A DNA stretch of 64,000 nucleotides. Source: Pseudomonas sp. FP2196. GTDB taxonomy: Bacteria > Pseudomonadota > Gammaproteobacteria > Pseudomonadales > Pseudomonadaceae. The stretch spans positions 3,151,501-3,215,500 of the forward strand of contig NZ_CP117445.1 in assembly GCF_030687715.1 (NCBI RefSeq), read 5' to 3'. The notes under the pieces are model-generated. The model saw only the letters and a list, made by a program, of their open reading frames with translations. It was not told the origin of the DNA and did not search any database. Made by a program: the position numbers and the translations under genes. Below, piece by piece: positions 43,024 to 52,769 of this stretch (position 1 is its first letter; every line of letters begins with the position of its first letter).

Positions 43024-45576
43024 ATGCTAATCTCGACTCTAAACAAAACCGGACGTTGTTCAGGGAAGCTCGCGTACAACCTGCCCCCTTTCACTCCCAC
43101 ACGGCTTGGCATTTTAGCTTTGGCCATCGGCCTTAACGTGCCGGCCATGGCGCTAGCGGATGATGAAGACGCACAACTGGAAGGCTACAACACGACGTTT
43201 CTGCAAGGGGCTGCGGCCGGGGTAGACCTGGCGTTGCTGTTGTCTGCCAATCGCGTGTTGCCCGGCAACTATCGCGTCGATCTCTATAGCAATGAAGTGC
43301 TGGTGGGCCGGCGCGATGTCGATTTTCTGCGTAACGACCGTACGGGTCGGGTTGAAGCATGCCTGACCTTTGAATTGCTCAACCAACTCGGTATCGACCT
43401 GGGCAAGCTGCAAGCCAGCGGCCAATACGATCCGCAAGTACCCAAGGCCTGTTACGACTTGCCGCTGCTCATCGAACAGGCCAGCGTACGCTACGACCCC
43501 AGTCGTCTGCGCCTCTCCACGAGCGTGCCGCAGTCGTCCATGCAAAAAGGATTACGCGGTTTTGTCGATCCGGCGCTATGGGATGAAGGTGTGCCAGCAG
43601 CGTTCGTCAATTATCAATTCAACACCTACCGCAACGACAGCGGCAACGGTGTCAGTGTTTCCAACAACCTTGGTTTGCGTAACGGTATCAACCTGTTCGG
43701 CTGGCGCTATCGCAATGAATCCAACCTGAGCTCTGGCACAGGGCGTCCCGACACCTTCAAGAGCAACCGCAATTACCTGCAACACGACGTGACGGCGATC
43801 AAAGGCCAGTTCAGCGCCGGCGACATTTTTTCCGATCCCGATGTGTTCGACAGCGTCCGCTATCGCGGTCTGAAACTGGCCTCGGACGAAGGCATGCGCG
43901 CCGACAGCGAACGCGGCTACGCTCCGGTGATTCGCGGCGTGGCGCAATCGAACGCGACGGTAGAAATTCGCCAGAACAATTACGTGCTGTACACCAACAG
44001 CCTGCCGCCCGGCCCTTTCGAAATCAGCGATATCTACCCAAGCGGCTCCAACGGTGATCTGGAAGTCACGGTCATCGAAGCCGACGGCACCCGCAGAACG
44101 ACGCGCCAGGCCTTTTCCAGCCTGCCAATCATGGTGCGTGAAGGGCAATTGAAATACAGCCTGTCGGCCGGCCACTACAGCAGTCATTACGAGGATCGCA
44201 ACACGCCAAAAATGTTCAGCGGCACCCTCACCTACGGCATGAACAGCAACCTGACCGGTCTGATTGGCGTCCAGGCCAGCGAAGGTTTCAGCGCCGTCGC
44301 CTTGGGCATTGGCAAAAATACCGCACTGGGCGCGGTCTCGGTCGACGTGACGCATTCCTCCAGTCGCAAGGGTGAACTCACCACTCAGGGTGACAGTGTG
44401 CGTGCGCTATACGCCAAGACATTTACCGGCACAGACACCAGTTTCACCCTCGCAGCGTACCGCTATTCGACCGAGGGATACCGAACGTTGACCGACCATG
44501 TTCAAGCCCAACGTGCTGAAGCGGACCAACGGGTCAGTGGCTCCAAAACCCGCACGGACCTGACCATCAACCAGAGTCTTGGGCGAGACCGGACGCTGGG
44601 TAATCTGTACCTCAACGCCAGCGATCAGCGCTATTGGGATCGCGGTGGTTCTCAGAGCTTTTCGGCCGGTTACGCCAATAACTGGGGCGATCTGACCTAC
44701 AACCTTGGCGTCACCCACACCGAGAATCTCGGTTACCGTGGCGCCACCAACAAGGACACGCAAATAAGCCTGTCACTGTCATTTCCGCTGGGCCGAAAAC
44801 CGCGCTCGCCCCGCGCCTTCGTCAGCTCGTCAACACAGAAAAGCGGCAGCACCACGCAGGCAGGGATCAATGGTTATGTACCCGGCACCGAGAACACGTT
44901 CTACTCGGTGCAGGGGGGCAACAGCAACAACGGCAATTCAGGCTCGTTGAACCTCAATACCCGAACCGCCATGGCTGATGTGAACCTCGGCTACAGCCAA
45001 GGCCGAGGCTACAAATCGCAGAACATGAATGTCTCCGGCTCAGTCGTGGCCCATGGCGGCGGTATCAACCTTGGCCAAACCGTGGGTGAAACCTTTGCGC
45101 TGGTGGAGGTTCCGGGCGTCAAAGGGGCGAACGTCGCCAGCTACAGCGGCGTCACGACCGGGCGCAACGGCTACGCGGTGATTCCCAGTGTCCAGCCGTA
45201 TCGGGTCAACTGGATCAGCCTCGACACCCGCGATCTGGGCGCTGATGTCGACATTGAAAACGCCAGCCAGCAACGTGTGCCGCGTCGTGGCGCAATCGTC
45301 AAAGCCAGTTACGCCGGCAAAAGTGGCCGGCGCGTGCAGTTCGAACTGTTTGACAAGCAGCATATTCAGTTGCCGTTCGGTGCATCGCTGGAAGACGCAA
45401 GCGGCAAACAACTGTCCATCAGTGATCCAAGTGGCAAGGCACTGGCCTTGGTCGAAAACGACCAAGGTGTGCTGACGATCAAGTGGGGTGAGCAACAATG
45501 CCAGGCGCCCTACGCGCTGCCGGTAAAAGATGAGGCGCGCAATTACGATACCGTGCGTCTTCAGTGCGCGGACTGA
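43024..45576 (+). CDS. Outer-membrane fimbrial usher (FimD/PapC family)
   Basis: 850 residues. A long N-terminal signal region (to about ...PAMALA) precedes the usher N-terminal domain (LEGYNTTFLQGAAAGVDLALLL, LPGNYRVDLYSNEVLVGRRDV). A 24-strand barrel follows with the plug segment, e.g. GYAPVIRGVAQSNATVEIRQ and DIYPSGSNGDLEVTVIEADG. The two C-terminal domains end in a disulfide pair (CQAPYALP and RLQCAD). It forms the secretion pore on which the pilus is assembled. Directly downstream of the chaperone gene. Confidence 0.93.
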   Translation: MLISTLNKTGRCSGKLAYNLPPFTPTRLGILALAIGLNVPAMALADDEDAQLEGYNTTFLQGAAAGVDLALLLSANRVLPGNYRVDLYSNEVLVGRRDVDFLRNDRTGRVEACLTFELLNQLGIDLGKLQASGQYDPQVPKACYDLPLLIEQASVRYDPSRLRLSTSVPQSSMQKGLRGFVDPALWDEGVPAAFVNYQFNTYRNDSGNGVSVSNNLGLRNGINLFGWRYRNESNLSSGTGRPDTFKSNRNYLQHDVTAIKGQFSAGDIFSDPDVFDSVRYRGLKLASDEGMRADSERGYAPVIRGVAQSNATVEIRQNNYVLYTNSLPPGPFEISDIYPSGSNGDLEVTVIEADGTRRTTRQAFSSLPIMVREGQLKYSLSAGHYSSHYEDRNTPKMFSGTLTYGMNSNLTGLIGVQASEGFSAVALGIGKNTALGAVSVDVTHSSSRKGELTTQGDSVRALYAKTFTGTDTSFTLAAYRYSTEGYRTLTDHVQAQRAEADQRVSGSKTRTDLTINQSLGRDRTLGNLYLNASDQRYWDRGGSQSFSAGYANNWGDLTYNLGVTHTENLGYRGATNKDTQISLSLSFPLGRKPRSPRAFVSSSTQKSGSTTQAGINGYVPGTENTFYSVQGGNSNNGNSGSLNLNTRTAMADVNLGYSQGRGYKSQNMNVSGSVVAHGGGINLGQTVGETFALVEVPGVKGANVASYSGVTTGRNGYAVIPSVQPYRVNWISLDTRDLGADVDIENASQQRVPRRGAIVKASYAGKSGRRVQFELFDKQHIQLPFGASLEDASGKQLSISDPSGKALALVENDQGVLTIKWGEQQCQAPYALPVKDEARNYDTVRLQCAD

Positions 45577-45644
45577 CCCTTCGCGCATTGCCCTGCTGCT
45601 GAGGTCCGGGCAACCTGAACAGCAGCAGATGGCGTGATTGAACC

Positions 45645-46607
45645 TTACTGGTAGCTCATGGTGAACGTCAGCGATGAATTAGCCGCGCCGGCTTCTATGG
45701 AAGGAGAAACCTGCGTGTAAGCCGCGCTGAATGGAATGACAAAGTTTCCACCGGCACGATTGTATTCAGAGAAGGTGTATTCGGTTCCAAACACTAACGG
45801 CTGATCATTGTCTCGCTTGACTTGAAGTCCTATACCTCGAGCGCTGGAGGTTGAGTCGAGTGAGACGATTCCATTCGTTTTATCGATGACTTGAGTATTG
45901 GCCTTGATCGAATACTTCACGGTATTCAGGAAATTCGGACAGTCGCGCAATTGAATGATGAAATCCACGGGATCGCTGTGATCGCCGACTTTTTTGAACT
46001 GGCTTGTTTTAGTGGTGTGTCCCATATCGACATCGACATCGGGCGTGATGCAGGCGCCGCCAACGATGCGAATGGCATTGGTCAAATTGAACGTGGCGAA
46101 AGTCGATCCGTCGGAGGTCATCAGAGAGGCCAACCGCCCTGCCGGAATAATCGTGCCGTCCTTGATTGGGCCGGTTTGAACGATGCGTACTTCAGGCGTC
46201 GGTGTTGGAATTTCGGTCTTGTTTAAAATCTTCAGATCGCTGAACTCGACAGGAACCAATGCAATTTTGCTGCTATCAATACTGAATTGCAGTGCGACGC
46301 CACTGTCCTTCAATCGAAAAAGTGATGTGCCCACATTGGGTTGCACGCCAATCGCGGGATTTATCTGTATCCCCAGTTTTTCCGAGAACAGCGGGCAGAT
46401 GATCACCATCTTGTTGCCAATGAGGGGCAAAGCCTCCCTGTAAATAGTCTTATTGGCATTAATATCGCGCGGCGTACTGATTCCCTCAGCGCCCGGACCG
46501 CGAACAACATAATCACGAATCTTGTCGACTTCGTCAGAAAAACCGAAACCACAACCCCACGCACTCGGAATAGTCAACGCGGTTAACAGTACTGCACGCA
46601 ATATCAT
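45645..46607 (-). CDS. Two-domain fimbrial tip adhesin, convergent with the usher gene
   Basis: 320 residues from the ATG at 46607 (an upstream in-frame start at 46652 would delay the signal peptide). The signal peptide ILRAVLLTALTIPSAWGCG precedes an N-terminal ~150-residue domain without clear family resemblance. A C-terminal pilin domain follows with GGACITPDVDVDMGHT and LRDCPNF cysteines, and ends SSLTFTMSYQ. A unique N-domain plus a pilin C-domain is the tip-adhesin layout. Its position on the opposite strand, tail to tail with the usher, is unusual; it may be expressed separately from the shaft. Confidence 0.8.
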   Translation of the reverse strand: MILRAVLLTALTIPSAWGCGFGFSDEVDKIRDYVVRGPGAEGISTPRDINANKTIYREALPLIGNKMVIICPLFSEKLGIQINPAIGVQPNVGTSLFRLKDSGVALQFSIDSSKIALVPVEFSDLKILNKTEIPTPTPEVRIVQTGPIKDGTIIPAGRLASLMTSDGSTFATFNLTNAIRIVGGACITPDVDVDMGHTTKTSQFKKVGDHSDPVDFIIQLRDCPNFLNTVKYSIKANTQVIDKTNGIVSLDSTSSARGIGLQVKRDNDQPLVFGTEYTFSEYNRAGGNFVIPFSAAYTQVSPSIEAGAANSSLTFTMSYQ

Positions 46608-46750
46608 CTGGACGGTCTCGAAATTATCAGGCCGTGACGCTGTAGTGGCCACAGGACGGACTATTCGAATCCATTAGCATCAGCGCTTACATCAGAACAA
46701 TCTGAAACAGGAGCCGTCGCCGATCAGAAAAATGGCAGCTTTGGGCAAAC

Positions 46751-46846
46751 TGGCGGAAGGCAGCCGGAGTCGAACCTGCCCGGGAACGGATGCCGTCCCC
46801 AACCGGGTTTGAAGCCCGGCCGCGCCACCGGGCGCGATTGCCTTCC
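46751..46846 (-). tRNA. selC: tRNA-Sec (UCA anticodon)
   Basis: 96 bases on the minus strand, from GGAAGGC (46846) to GCCTTCC-G-CCA (46751), so CCA is encoded. It has the long 8-bp acceptor plus extended T arm typical of tRNA-Sec, the anticodon loop CTTCAAA with TCA, a long variable arm (TTGGGGACGG...CCGTTCCCGG region) and the GGTTCGACTCC T loop. It closely parallels E. coli selC. It begins only 6 bases after the selB stop codon, so it is probably cotranscribed and cut out of the mRNA. Confidence 0.95.
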
Positions 46847-46852
46847 TTGAAC

Positions 46853-48769
46853 TCAATGCGCGTCAGCGGTGGCCAGCGCGTTGTCGTAACGGATTTGTCG
46901 TGATTCGCCGCTGCGCCGGGTCAGACCGAGGCGGTCGAAGTATTCGAGGAACTGAATACAGCGTTTGCGTCCCAAGCCTAGCGCATCACGGAAGGTTGTC
47001 ACCTGGATCTGCGGATTTTCCCTGGCCAGTTGCAGCAACACGGCCACCATTTGCCGCAGCATCGCGTCGCTGATAAACAGGTCGCGCACCACTTGATGCA
47101 TCAGCCCAAGGCGGGCGAGTTTGCGCAGCAGCAAGCGGACGACGGCGTCGTCTTGCTCAACAACTCCGGCGATGTCGCGCACCCACGGCGGATCGAATCC
47201 GGACTGTTCGAACAGTGGTTGCAGTTGAAGCCACAAGGTTTCGTCTTCGGCATTCAAGCGCACCTGATGATCCGGCAGGTGCAGCCACGGCCCGCTGGCG
47301 TTGATCGAACCGGCGCCGAGCAATTCCTCCAACAGACTGCCGAAGATAGAACGCTCCAGCGCCAACCCGCTGAACCGCCGAAGTCGATCCCGATCCGGGC
47401 CCATCTGATCGGGCTCCAGTTCATGAAACTTCGTCAGTTGTTCCAGCAGGGTGAATTTTAGTTGCCCCCAGCGTTGCACGTTGAACAGCACCGGCCCTTG
47501 GCGCGTATTGATCAACCGGACGTTCTGCGGCAATGACCAGTCTTCGCGCGGACGATTGAACTGGCGCTCCAGTCGCTGCGGATCGAGGCCGCCAGCGCTG
47601 TGATCAAGTAGCACCGGCAGTGCCTGTTCAAGTCTTTCATTGCGAGCCAAAGCTTTAAGTTGCGCCAGTCGTTCGGGGCTCCGCCGCTGGCGAGCCGGAG
47701 CGAACGGATCCAGCACCTGGCCGCCGCCAAGGGTGCGCTGGGCACTTTGATCACGCAGGATCAGCCGATCACCCTTCACCGCATGCACCGGCGTATTGAT
47801 CAGCAGTTGTGCGAACATGCGCGCGCCGGGGTTCAGCCGCGAGCCTTCAAGCAAAGCGACGCGGGCGATCACGTCGTGTGTGCCAAGGTGCAGATGCACC
47901 GGATGGAAGTGTTCGAAGGGGCGTTCGCCGGGCAGCAATCGAAACTCGATATCCACCCGTTGCGTTGGGGCGTGCAGCCATTCGGCCAGCAGCCATTGGC
48001 CGCGATGGATCTGTTCCAGCGACAAGCGATCACCACTGATGTTCAAGGCCACCCGTTGCCCGGCGAACGCTTGTTCGGCGGGCTGATTCTGCGCGTGCAA
48101 GCCACGAACCCTGACCGAGTTGCCGGCCGGCCCGAGGGTCAGTTTGTCGCCCACCGCAACCTTGCCTGACAACGCCGTACCCGTGACCACAATGCCGGCG
48201 CCGGCCACGCTGAACGCACGATCAATAGCCAAACGAAAACCGCCCGCGTGGCTGCGCTTCTGCACTTCGCCGTGTATTTGCAATAAAGCCTGACACAACT
48301 GATCGACGCCCTGCCCCGTCACGCTGGACAAGGTCATTATCGGCGCGTCGGCAAACGGCCCGGCTTCGAGCAGATCCAGAACCTGACGCTGCACCTCCTC
48401 CACCCTGCCCGCCTCGACCCGGTCGCATTTGGTGATCGCCACCAATGCGCGAGGAATGCCGAGCAATTCGACAATCGCCAGATGCTCACGGGTTTGCGGC
48501 ATTACGCCGTCATCCGCCGCGACCACCAGCAACACCAGATCAATGCCCTGCGCACCGGCGAGCATGTTGTGGGTGAATTTTTCATGACCCGGCACGTCGA
48601 TAAAACCGGTCAGTCCCGCGCCGGGTTCGAGTTCGGCGTAGAGATAGCCAAGGTCGATGGTCATCCCGCGCTCACGCTCCTGCGGGCGGCGGTCACCGGT
48701 TTGCCCGGTCAACGCTTGCAACAGCGACGTCTTGCCGTGGTCGATGTGCCCCGCTGTGCCGACGATCAT
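46853..48769 (-). CDS. selB: Selenocysteine-specific elongation factor SelB
   Basis: 638 residues from the ATG at 48769, which overlaps the selA stop as ATGA; the frame is open upstream but only within selA. The N-terminus [20 protein letters not shown] is the GTPase P-loop of SelB, followed by [21 protein letters not shown] and ITKCD. EF-Tu-like domains II and III follow, and the C-terminal half contains winged-helix repeats that bind the SECIS hairpin. It delivers Sec-tRNA to the UGA of fdnG. Adjacent to tRNA-Sec. Confidence 0.95.
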   Translation of the reverse strand: MIVGTAGHIDHGKTSLLQALTGQTGDRRPQERERGMTIDLGYLYAELEPGAGLTGFIDVPGHEKFTHNMLAGAQGIDLVLLVVAADDGVMPQTREHLAIVELLGIPRALVAITKCDRVEAGRVEEVQRQVLDLLEAGPFADAPIMTLSSVTGQGVDQLCQALLQIHGEVQKRSHAGGFRLAIDRAFSVAGAGIVVTGTALSGKVAVGDKLTLGPAGNSVRVRGLHAQNQPAEQAFAGQRVALNISGDRLSLEQIHRGQWLLAEWLHAPTQRVDIEFRLLPGERPFEHFHPVHLHLGTHDVIARVALLEGSRLNPGARMFAQLLINTPVHAVKGDRLILRDQSAQRTLGGGQVLDPFAPARQRRSPERLAQLKALARNERLEQALPVLLDHSAGGLDPQRLERQFNRPREDWSLPQNVRLINTRQGPVLFNVQRWGQLKFTLLEQLTKFHELEPDQMGPDRDRLRRFSGLALERSIFGSLLEELLGAGSINASGPWLHLPDHQVRLNAEDETLWLQLQPLFEQSGFDPPWVRDIAGVVEQDDAVVRLLLRKLARLGLMHQVVRDLFISDAMLRQMVAVLLQLARENPQIQVTTFRDALGLGRKRCIQFLEYFDRLGLTRRSGESRQIRYDNALATADAH

Positions 48770-50178
48770 TGATCGACCTGCAATTGCGGCAGTTGCGCCA
48801 GCCATGCTGGCTCGTCGTCGAGTTGGCGCAGGTCCAGCCACAACGCGTCGTCATCGATGCGCCCGAGCACCGGGATTGGCAACGCCCGCAACGCGGCTTC
48901 CAGATTGAGCAGCAAGCGCCCGCGCAAACGCTTGGAGACGTGCGGGCGCAAACAGAGCGCCGCACTCGGCAACCGCGCCACCGGTTGGCTGCCACTGCCG
49001 ATCATGCCCAAGGCCTGAACGGCGCTGACCTGCCAGGGTTCGCCCAAGACTTCAGCCATCGCCGGTTGCAAACGAGAGGCTTGGGAGAAGATGTCCGCTT
49101 GCGGGCGAGTCAGCAAGCGCAAACTCGGCAAGCGCTCGGCGAGACGATCCGGATCGCGATACAAACCGAGCACCGCTTCCAGCGCCGCCAACGTCAGCTT
49201 GTCGACCCTTAACGCGCGTTTCAGCGGGTTCTTTTTGATCTTCGCGATCAACTCTTTGCGCCCGACGATCAATCCAGCCTGCGGCCCGCCGAGCAATTTA
49301 TCGCCGCTGAAGGTGACGATATCCGCGCCATCGAGCAGTGCCTGTCGCACCGTCGGCTCCGCTGGCAAGCCCCACCTCGTCAGATCCAGCAAACTGCCAC
49401 TGCCCAGATCCTCCAGCAGCGGCAAGCCATGCCGATGGGCCAACTCAGCCAGTTCTGCTGTCGGCACGCTCGCGGTGAACCCTTCGATGCTGTAGTTGCT
49501 CGCATGCACACGCATGATCAAACCGCTACGCGGGCTGATCGCCGCTTCGTAGTCGCGGGCATGGGTGCGATTGGTGGTGCCGACTTCGTGCAGGCGCACG
49601 CCGGCGCGGGCCATGATGTCGGGAATGCGGAAGGCGCCGCCGATCTCGATCAGCTCGCCACGGGAAATGATGCCTTCCTTGCGCGCGCCGAGGCTGTTGA
49701 GCGTCAGCAACACGGCAGCGGCATTGTTGTTGACCACGGTAACGGCTTCAGCGCCGGTCAGTTCGCGGATCAGGCCCTCGATCAAGTCGTCACGATCGCC
49801 GCGCTTGCCGCTGGCCAGATCGAATTCCAGATTGAGCGGATAACGCGCCGCCATCTGCACAGCTTCGATGGCTTCGTCCGGCAGCAGCGCCCGCCCCAGA
49901 TTGGTGTGCAGTACCGTGCCGGTCAGATTGAACACTCGGCGCACGTTGCTGCGTTGCTGCTGGGCCAAGCGCTCACCAACGCGGCCAGCGAGCACTTCAG
50001 GACTGATTTCAACGGCCGACAATTGCCCGTTCAAGACGTCTGAACGCAATTCATCCAGCAACTGACGCAAATGGGCCAGCAGCGCCTCACGACCATAGCG
50101 TTCGAGCAGCGGCAGACAGGCCGGCTGACGCAACAAACCATCAACGGAAGGTAAACGCAGTGCACCGCTCGCAGACAT
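48766..50178 (-). CDS. selA: L-seryl-tRNA(Sec) selenium transferase SelA
   Basis: 470 residues. The N-terminal helices ([21 protein letters not shown]) bind the tRNA. The PLP domain contains [34 protein letters not shown] and the lysine segment [17 protein letters not shown], where the Schiff-base lysine lies. It converts Ser-tRNA-Sec to Sec-tRNA-Sec with selenophosphate. Four-base overlap with selB. The selenophosphate synthetase gene selD is not in the window. Confidence 0.95.
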   Translation of the reverse strand: MSASGALRLPSVDGLLRQPACLPLLERYGREALLAHLRQLLDELRSDVLNGQLSAVEISPEVLAGRVGERLAQQQRSNVRRVFNLTGTVLHTNLGRALLPDEAIEAVQMAARYPLNLEFDLASGKRGDRDDLIEGLIRELTGAEAVTVVNNNAAAVLLTLNSLGARKEGIISRGELIEIGGAFRIPDIMARAGVRLHEVGTTNRTHARDYEAAISPRSGLIMRVHASNYSIEGFTASVPTAELAELAHRHGLPLLEDLGSGSLLDLTRWGLPAEPTVRQALLDGADIVTFSGDKLLGGPQAGLIVGRKELIAKIKKNPLKRALRVDKLTLAALEAVLGLYRDPDRLAERLPSLRLLTRPQADIFSQASRLQPAMAEVLGEPWQVSAVQALGMIGSGSQPVARLPSAALCLRPHVSKRLRGRLLLNLEAALRALPIPVLGRIDDDALWLDLRQLDDEPAWLAQLPQLQVDQ

Positions 50179-50227
50179 CAGTCACTCCCGAACACAAAAG
50201 ACTGTCCGGCGAGTGTAGACGCTGCTG

Positions 50228-51154
50228 TCATTCGTCTCCCGGCGCCAGCAAGAGATTCGGGGCCAGACGCTGAAAGCCGTCCTGGGCCAGGCGCATGTCG
50301 AGCAACAGGCTGGTGAGATCCGCCGACAACGCCTCGCCGTCGGCATCGTTCTCCAGATAAAGCAACTTCAGATAGGTGTTGCAGCTCGGGCAGACCTCCG
50401 CCCGAATCGGCGCCTGATTGGCCGCGTGGCGATCGTCTTCGAGGCTCAGGTAATCAAGACCCTTGCTCGACTCGCAATACACGCACTTGACCCGCACCAC
50501 ATGCCATTCACAGGCGCACAGCGAACACACCAGATAACGCAGACCGTTGTGCTTGCCGCGATGGCGGATCACCCCGGCCATGGCGGGCGATCCACAGGCC
50601 GGGCATTGGCTGAGGCTGTTGCCTGGCGTCAGTTGCAGGTTGGGGACACTGAGCAGCCAATGGCTCCATGCCGCTTGCAACGCCGCACCGAGAAACGGCA
50701 CCAGCGCCGCCGGCACCATTGAGTATTGGCCGCTGACCAGCGCCACGGCCCAGGCGCGCAGTTGCCCGGGACTGGCGCTGCGCAACGTGGTGAGCGCATC
50801 GATCACGGCGGGTTGCTCGGGCGGCGTATAGCGTTGCAGCAAAGCATCGAGCCAGACTTGCCAGTCATCTTCGCGGACCAAAGTGTCAGCGGCGAACGGC
50901 GGCAAGCCGTGCTGCTGGCACAGCTCAAGCCGTTGCTGATCGACGGCTTCTGTCGAGGGTGGATCATCCAGCACTTGTTGCTGCGCCCGGCATAAACCGG
51001 CGATCAAGTGCAGATAGTCAGCCAGCGGGTGCCCTTGTGCCAATTGCTCCAGTCGTTGAGCGCGCAGGGTAAACAGATTGTGCGGCGGCAGGTGCAGAAA
51101 CGGCGGCGAACTGGCCGCCGCTTCGATTTCCCCAGGTTCAAGAGTGGTTGCCAA
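50228..51154 (-). CDS. fdhE: Formate dehydrogenase accessory protein FdhE
   Basis: 308 residues. The C-terminal half has the FdhE rubredoxin-like CxxC pairs: CPACGSPAMAG, VCSLCACEWHVVRVKCVYC and VCPSCNTYL. The N-terminal half is helical. FdhE binds the formate dehydrogenase catalytic subunit before export and iron-sulfur activity depends on it. The gene follows fdnI by three bases and precedes selA by 49, so it joins structural and selenium genes in one unit. Confidence 0.93.
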   Translation of the reverse strand: MATTLEPGEIEAAASSPPFLHLPPHNLFTLRAQRLEQLAQGHPLADYLHLIAGLCRAQQQVLDDPPSTEAVDQQRLELCQQHGLPPFAADTLVREDDWQVWLDALLQRYTPPEQPAVIDALTTLRSASPGQLRAWAVALVSGQYSMVPAALVPFLGAALQAAWSHWLLSVPNLQLTPGNSLSQCPACGSPAMAGVIRHRGKHNGLRYLVCSLCACEWHVVRVKCVYCESSKGLDYLSLEDDRHAANQAPIRAEVCPSCNTYLKLLYLENDADGEALSADLTSLLLDMRLAQDGFQRLAPNLLLAPGDE

Positions 51155-51157
51155 AGG

Positions 51158-51823
51158 TCAGCCCTTTTTGGTGATCGGTCGCTCCGGCACGTCCGGATTG
51201 CGTTCATCGCGGGTGATGTCGCGATACCAGAGTGCGTGGTGTTTCTTTGCCCAGGCGCGGCTGACCCAGCCGTGCAGCATCGCGTCGACCGAACCCTTGA
51301 TCCACAGCCCGGCGTAGATGTGAATGATGATGCTCAGAATCAGCACAAACCCCGCCAGTGCATGCAGCAGCATTGACCAGCGAATCACGGTGATGCCGAA
51401 ATACGCACTGAACCAGGCGCGCCAGATCACCAGCCCGGTGAACAGCAGCGCAAGCATGCACAGCAGTAAAGTCCAGAACAGCAGCTTTTGCCCGGCGTTG
51501 TACTTGCCCACCGGTGGCACGGATTCTTCGTCGTTGACCATTACCCGATCAATGCGCCGCAGCCACTGCCGGTCATTGGCGATGAAGAAGTTGGCGCGCC
51601 AGAAATTGAACACCAGCCCGAGAAACAACACGAACATCGCCACGCCCATGTACGGATGCAGAATCCGCGTCCACGGCCCGCCGCCAAACAGATGGGTCAG
51701 CCAGAACATCGACGGATGAAACAACGCCAGCCCCGACAGCCCGGCCATGAAGAACAGAATCGCCACCAGCCAGTGATTGGTACGCTGGTTGGCGGTGTAA
51801 CGCAGGATCGTCTTGTTGCTCAT
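51158..51823 (-). CDS. fdnI: Formate dehydrogenase, cytochrome b556 gamma subunit
   Basis: 221 residues. Four transmembrane helices with heme-ligand histidines ([63 protein letters not shown]) match FdnI/FdoI. It anchors the complex and passes electrons to quinone. The ATG overlaps the stop of the beta-subunit gene by four bases. Confidence 0.92.
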   Translation of the reverse strand: MSNKTILRYTANQRTNHWLVAILFFMAGLSGLALFHPSMFWLTHLFGGGPWTRILHPYMGVAMFVLFLGLVFNFWRANFFIANDRQWLRRIDRVMVNDEESVPPVGKYNAGQKLLFWTLLLCMLALLFTGLVIWRAWFSAYFGITVIRWSMLLHALAGFVLILSIIIHIYAGLWIKGSVDAMLHGWVSRAWAKKHHALWYRDITRDERNPDVPERPITKKG

Positions 51824-52755
51824 GGCCGGTCCTCCCCGCGTGGATCGAAGGTGTGCACTGCAGGGTCGACGACATGCACCGAGGTGTCGGGTGGCGTCGG
51901 CAGGTCATCCTCTTCGACCCGGTTCGGCCCGATACGCACATAGTGGAAGAACCCGGCCAGCACCGCCGCGCCCATGGCCAGCAGACCCAGCGGTTTGCTG
52001 ATGCCTTTCCACAGGCCAACCAATGGACTGATGGCCGGATCCTGCGGCAGATTGGCGTAGATTTTCGGTGTATCGGCGTGGTGCAGCACGTACATCACGT
52101 GAGTGCCGCCAACACCTGCCGGGTCGTACAAACCGGCGTTTTCAAAGCCACGGCTTTTCAGATCGACGATGCGTTCGGCGGCGTGTTCCTTCATGTCTTC
52201 CTTGGTGCCGAAGACGATGGCGCCGGTCGGACAGGTTTTTACGCAGGCCGGCTCCAGCCCGACCGCGACCCGATCCGAACACAAGGTGCATTTGTAGGCC
52301 TTGTGATCCTTCTGCGAAATACGCGGAATGTTGAACGGGCAACCGGTGATGCAATAACCGCAACCGATGCAGTGATCCTGATCGAAATCAACGATGCCGT
52401 TGGCGTGCTTGATGATCGCGCCGGGGCTGGGGCATGCCGCCAGACATCCCGGCTCGGCGCAGTGCATGCAGCCGTCCTTGCGGATCAGCCATTCGAGGTT
52501 GCCGGCGTCGGTTTCGTGCTCGGTAAAGCGCATCAGCGTCCAGGTTTCGGCGCTCAAATCCTGCGGATTATCGTAGGTGCCGTGGTTGTGGCCGACCTCG
52601 TCGCGCAGCTCGTTCCATTCCGAGCAGGCAACCTGGCAGGCCTTGCAGCCGATGCATTTGGTGGTGTCGATCAGCTTGGCCACCGCCTCCTGATTCCTCA
52701 CCGACGGCGGCACTGTGGTAGTGGCCGAGCGGGCAATAATGTCTTGGCTGGCCAT
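51820..52755 (-). CDS. fdnH: Formate dehydrogenase, iron-sulfur beta subunit
   Basis: 311 residues. Four [4Fe-4S] cysteine clusters are visible: [52 protein letters not shown] and [22 protein letters not shown]-terminal membrane helix ([20 protein letters not shown]) anchors it as in FdnH/FdoH. It relays electrons from the catalytic subunit to the cytochrome. It follows the alpha gene by 14 bases. Confidence 0.94.
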   Translation of the reverse strand: MASQDIIARSATTTVPPSVRNQEAVAKLIDTTKCIGCKACQVACSEWNELRDEVGHNHGTYDNPQDLSAETWTLMRFTEHETDAGNLEWLIRKDGCMHCAEPGCLAACPSPGAIIKHANGIVDFDQDHCIGCGYCITGCPFNIPRISQKDHKAYKCTLCSDRVAVGLEPACVKTCPTGAIVFGTKEDMKEHAAERIVDLKSRGFENAGLYDPAGVGGTHVMYVLHHADTPKIYANLPQDPAISPLVGLWKGISKPLGLLAMGAAVLAGFFHYVRIGPNRVEEDDLPTPPDTSVHVVDPAVHTFDPRGEDRP

Positions 52756-52769
52756 TTAAAGATTCTCCA

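Noticed and set aside
45592..45631. Terminator between usher and adhesin genes
   Set aside because: CTGCTGCT and AGCAGCAG can pair, but the loop is long and there is no T run on either strand.
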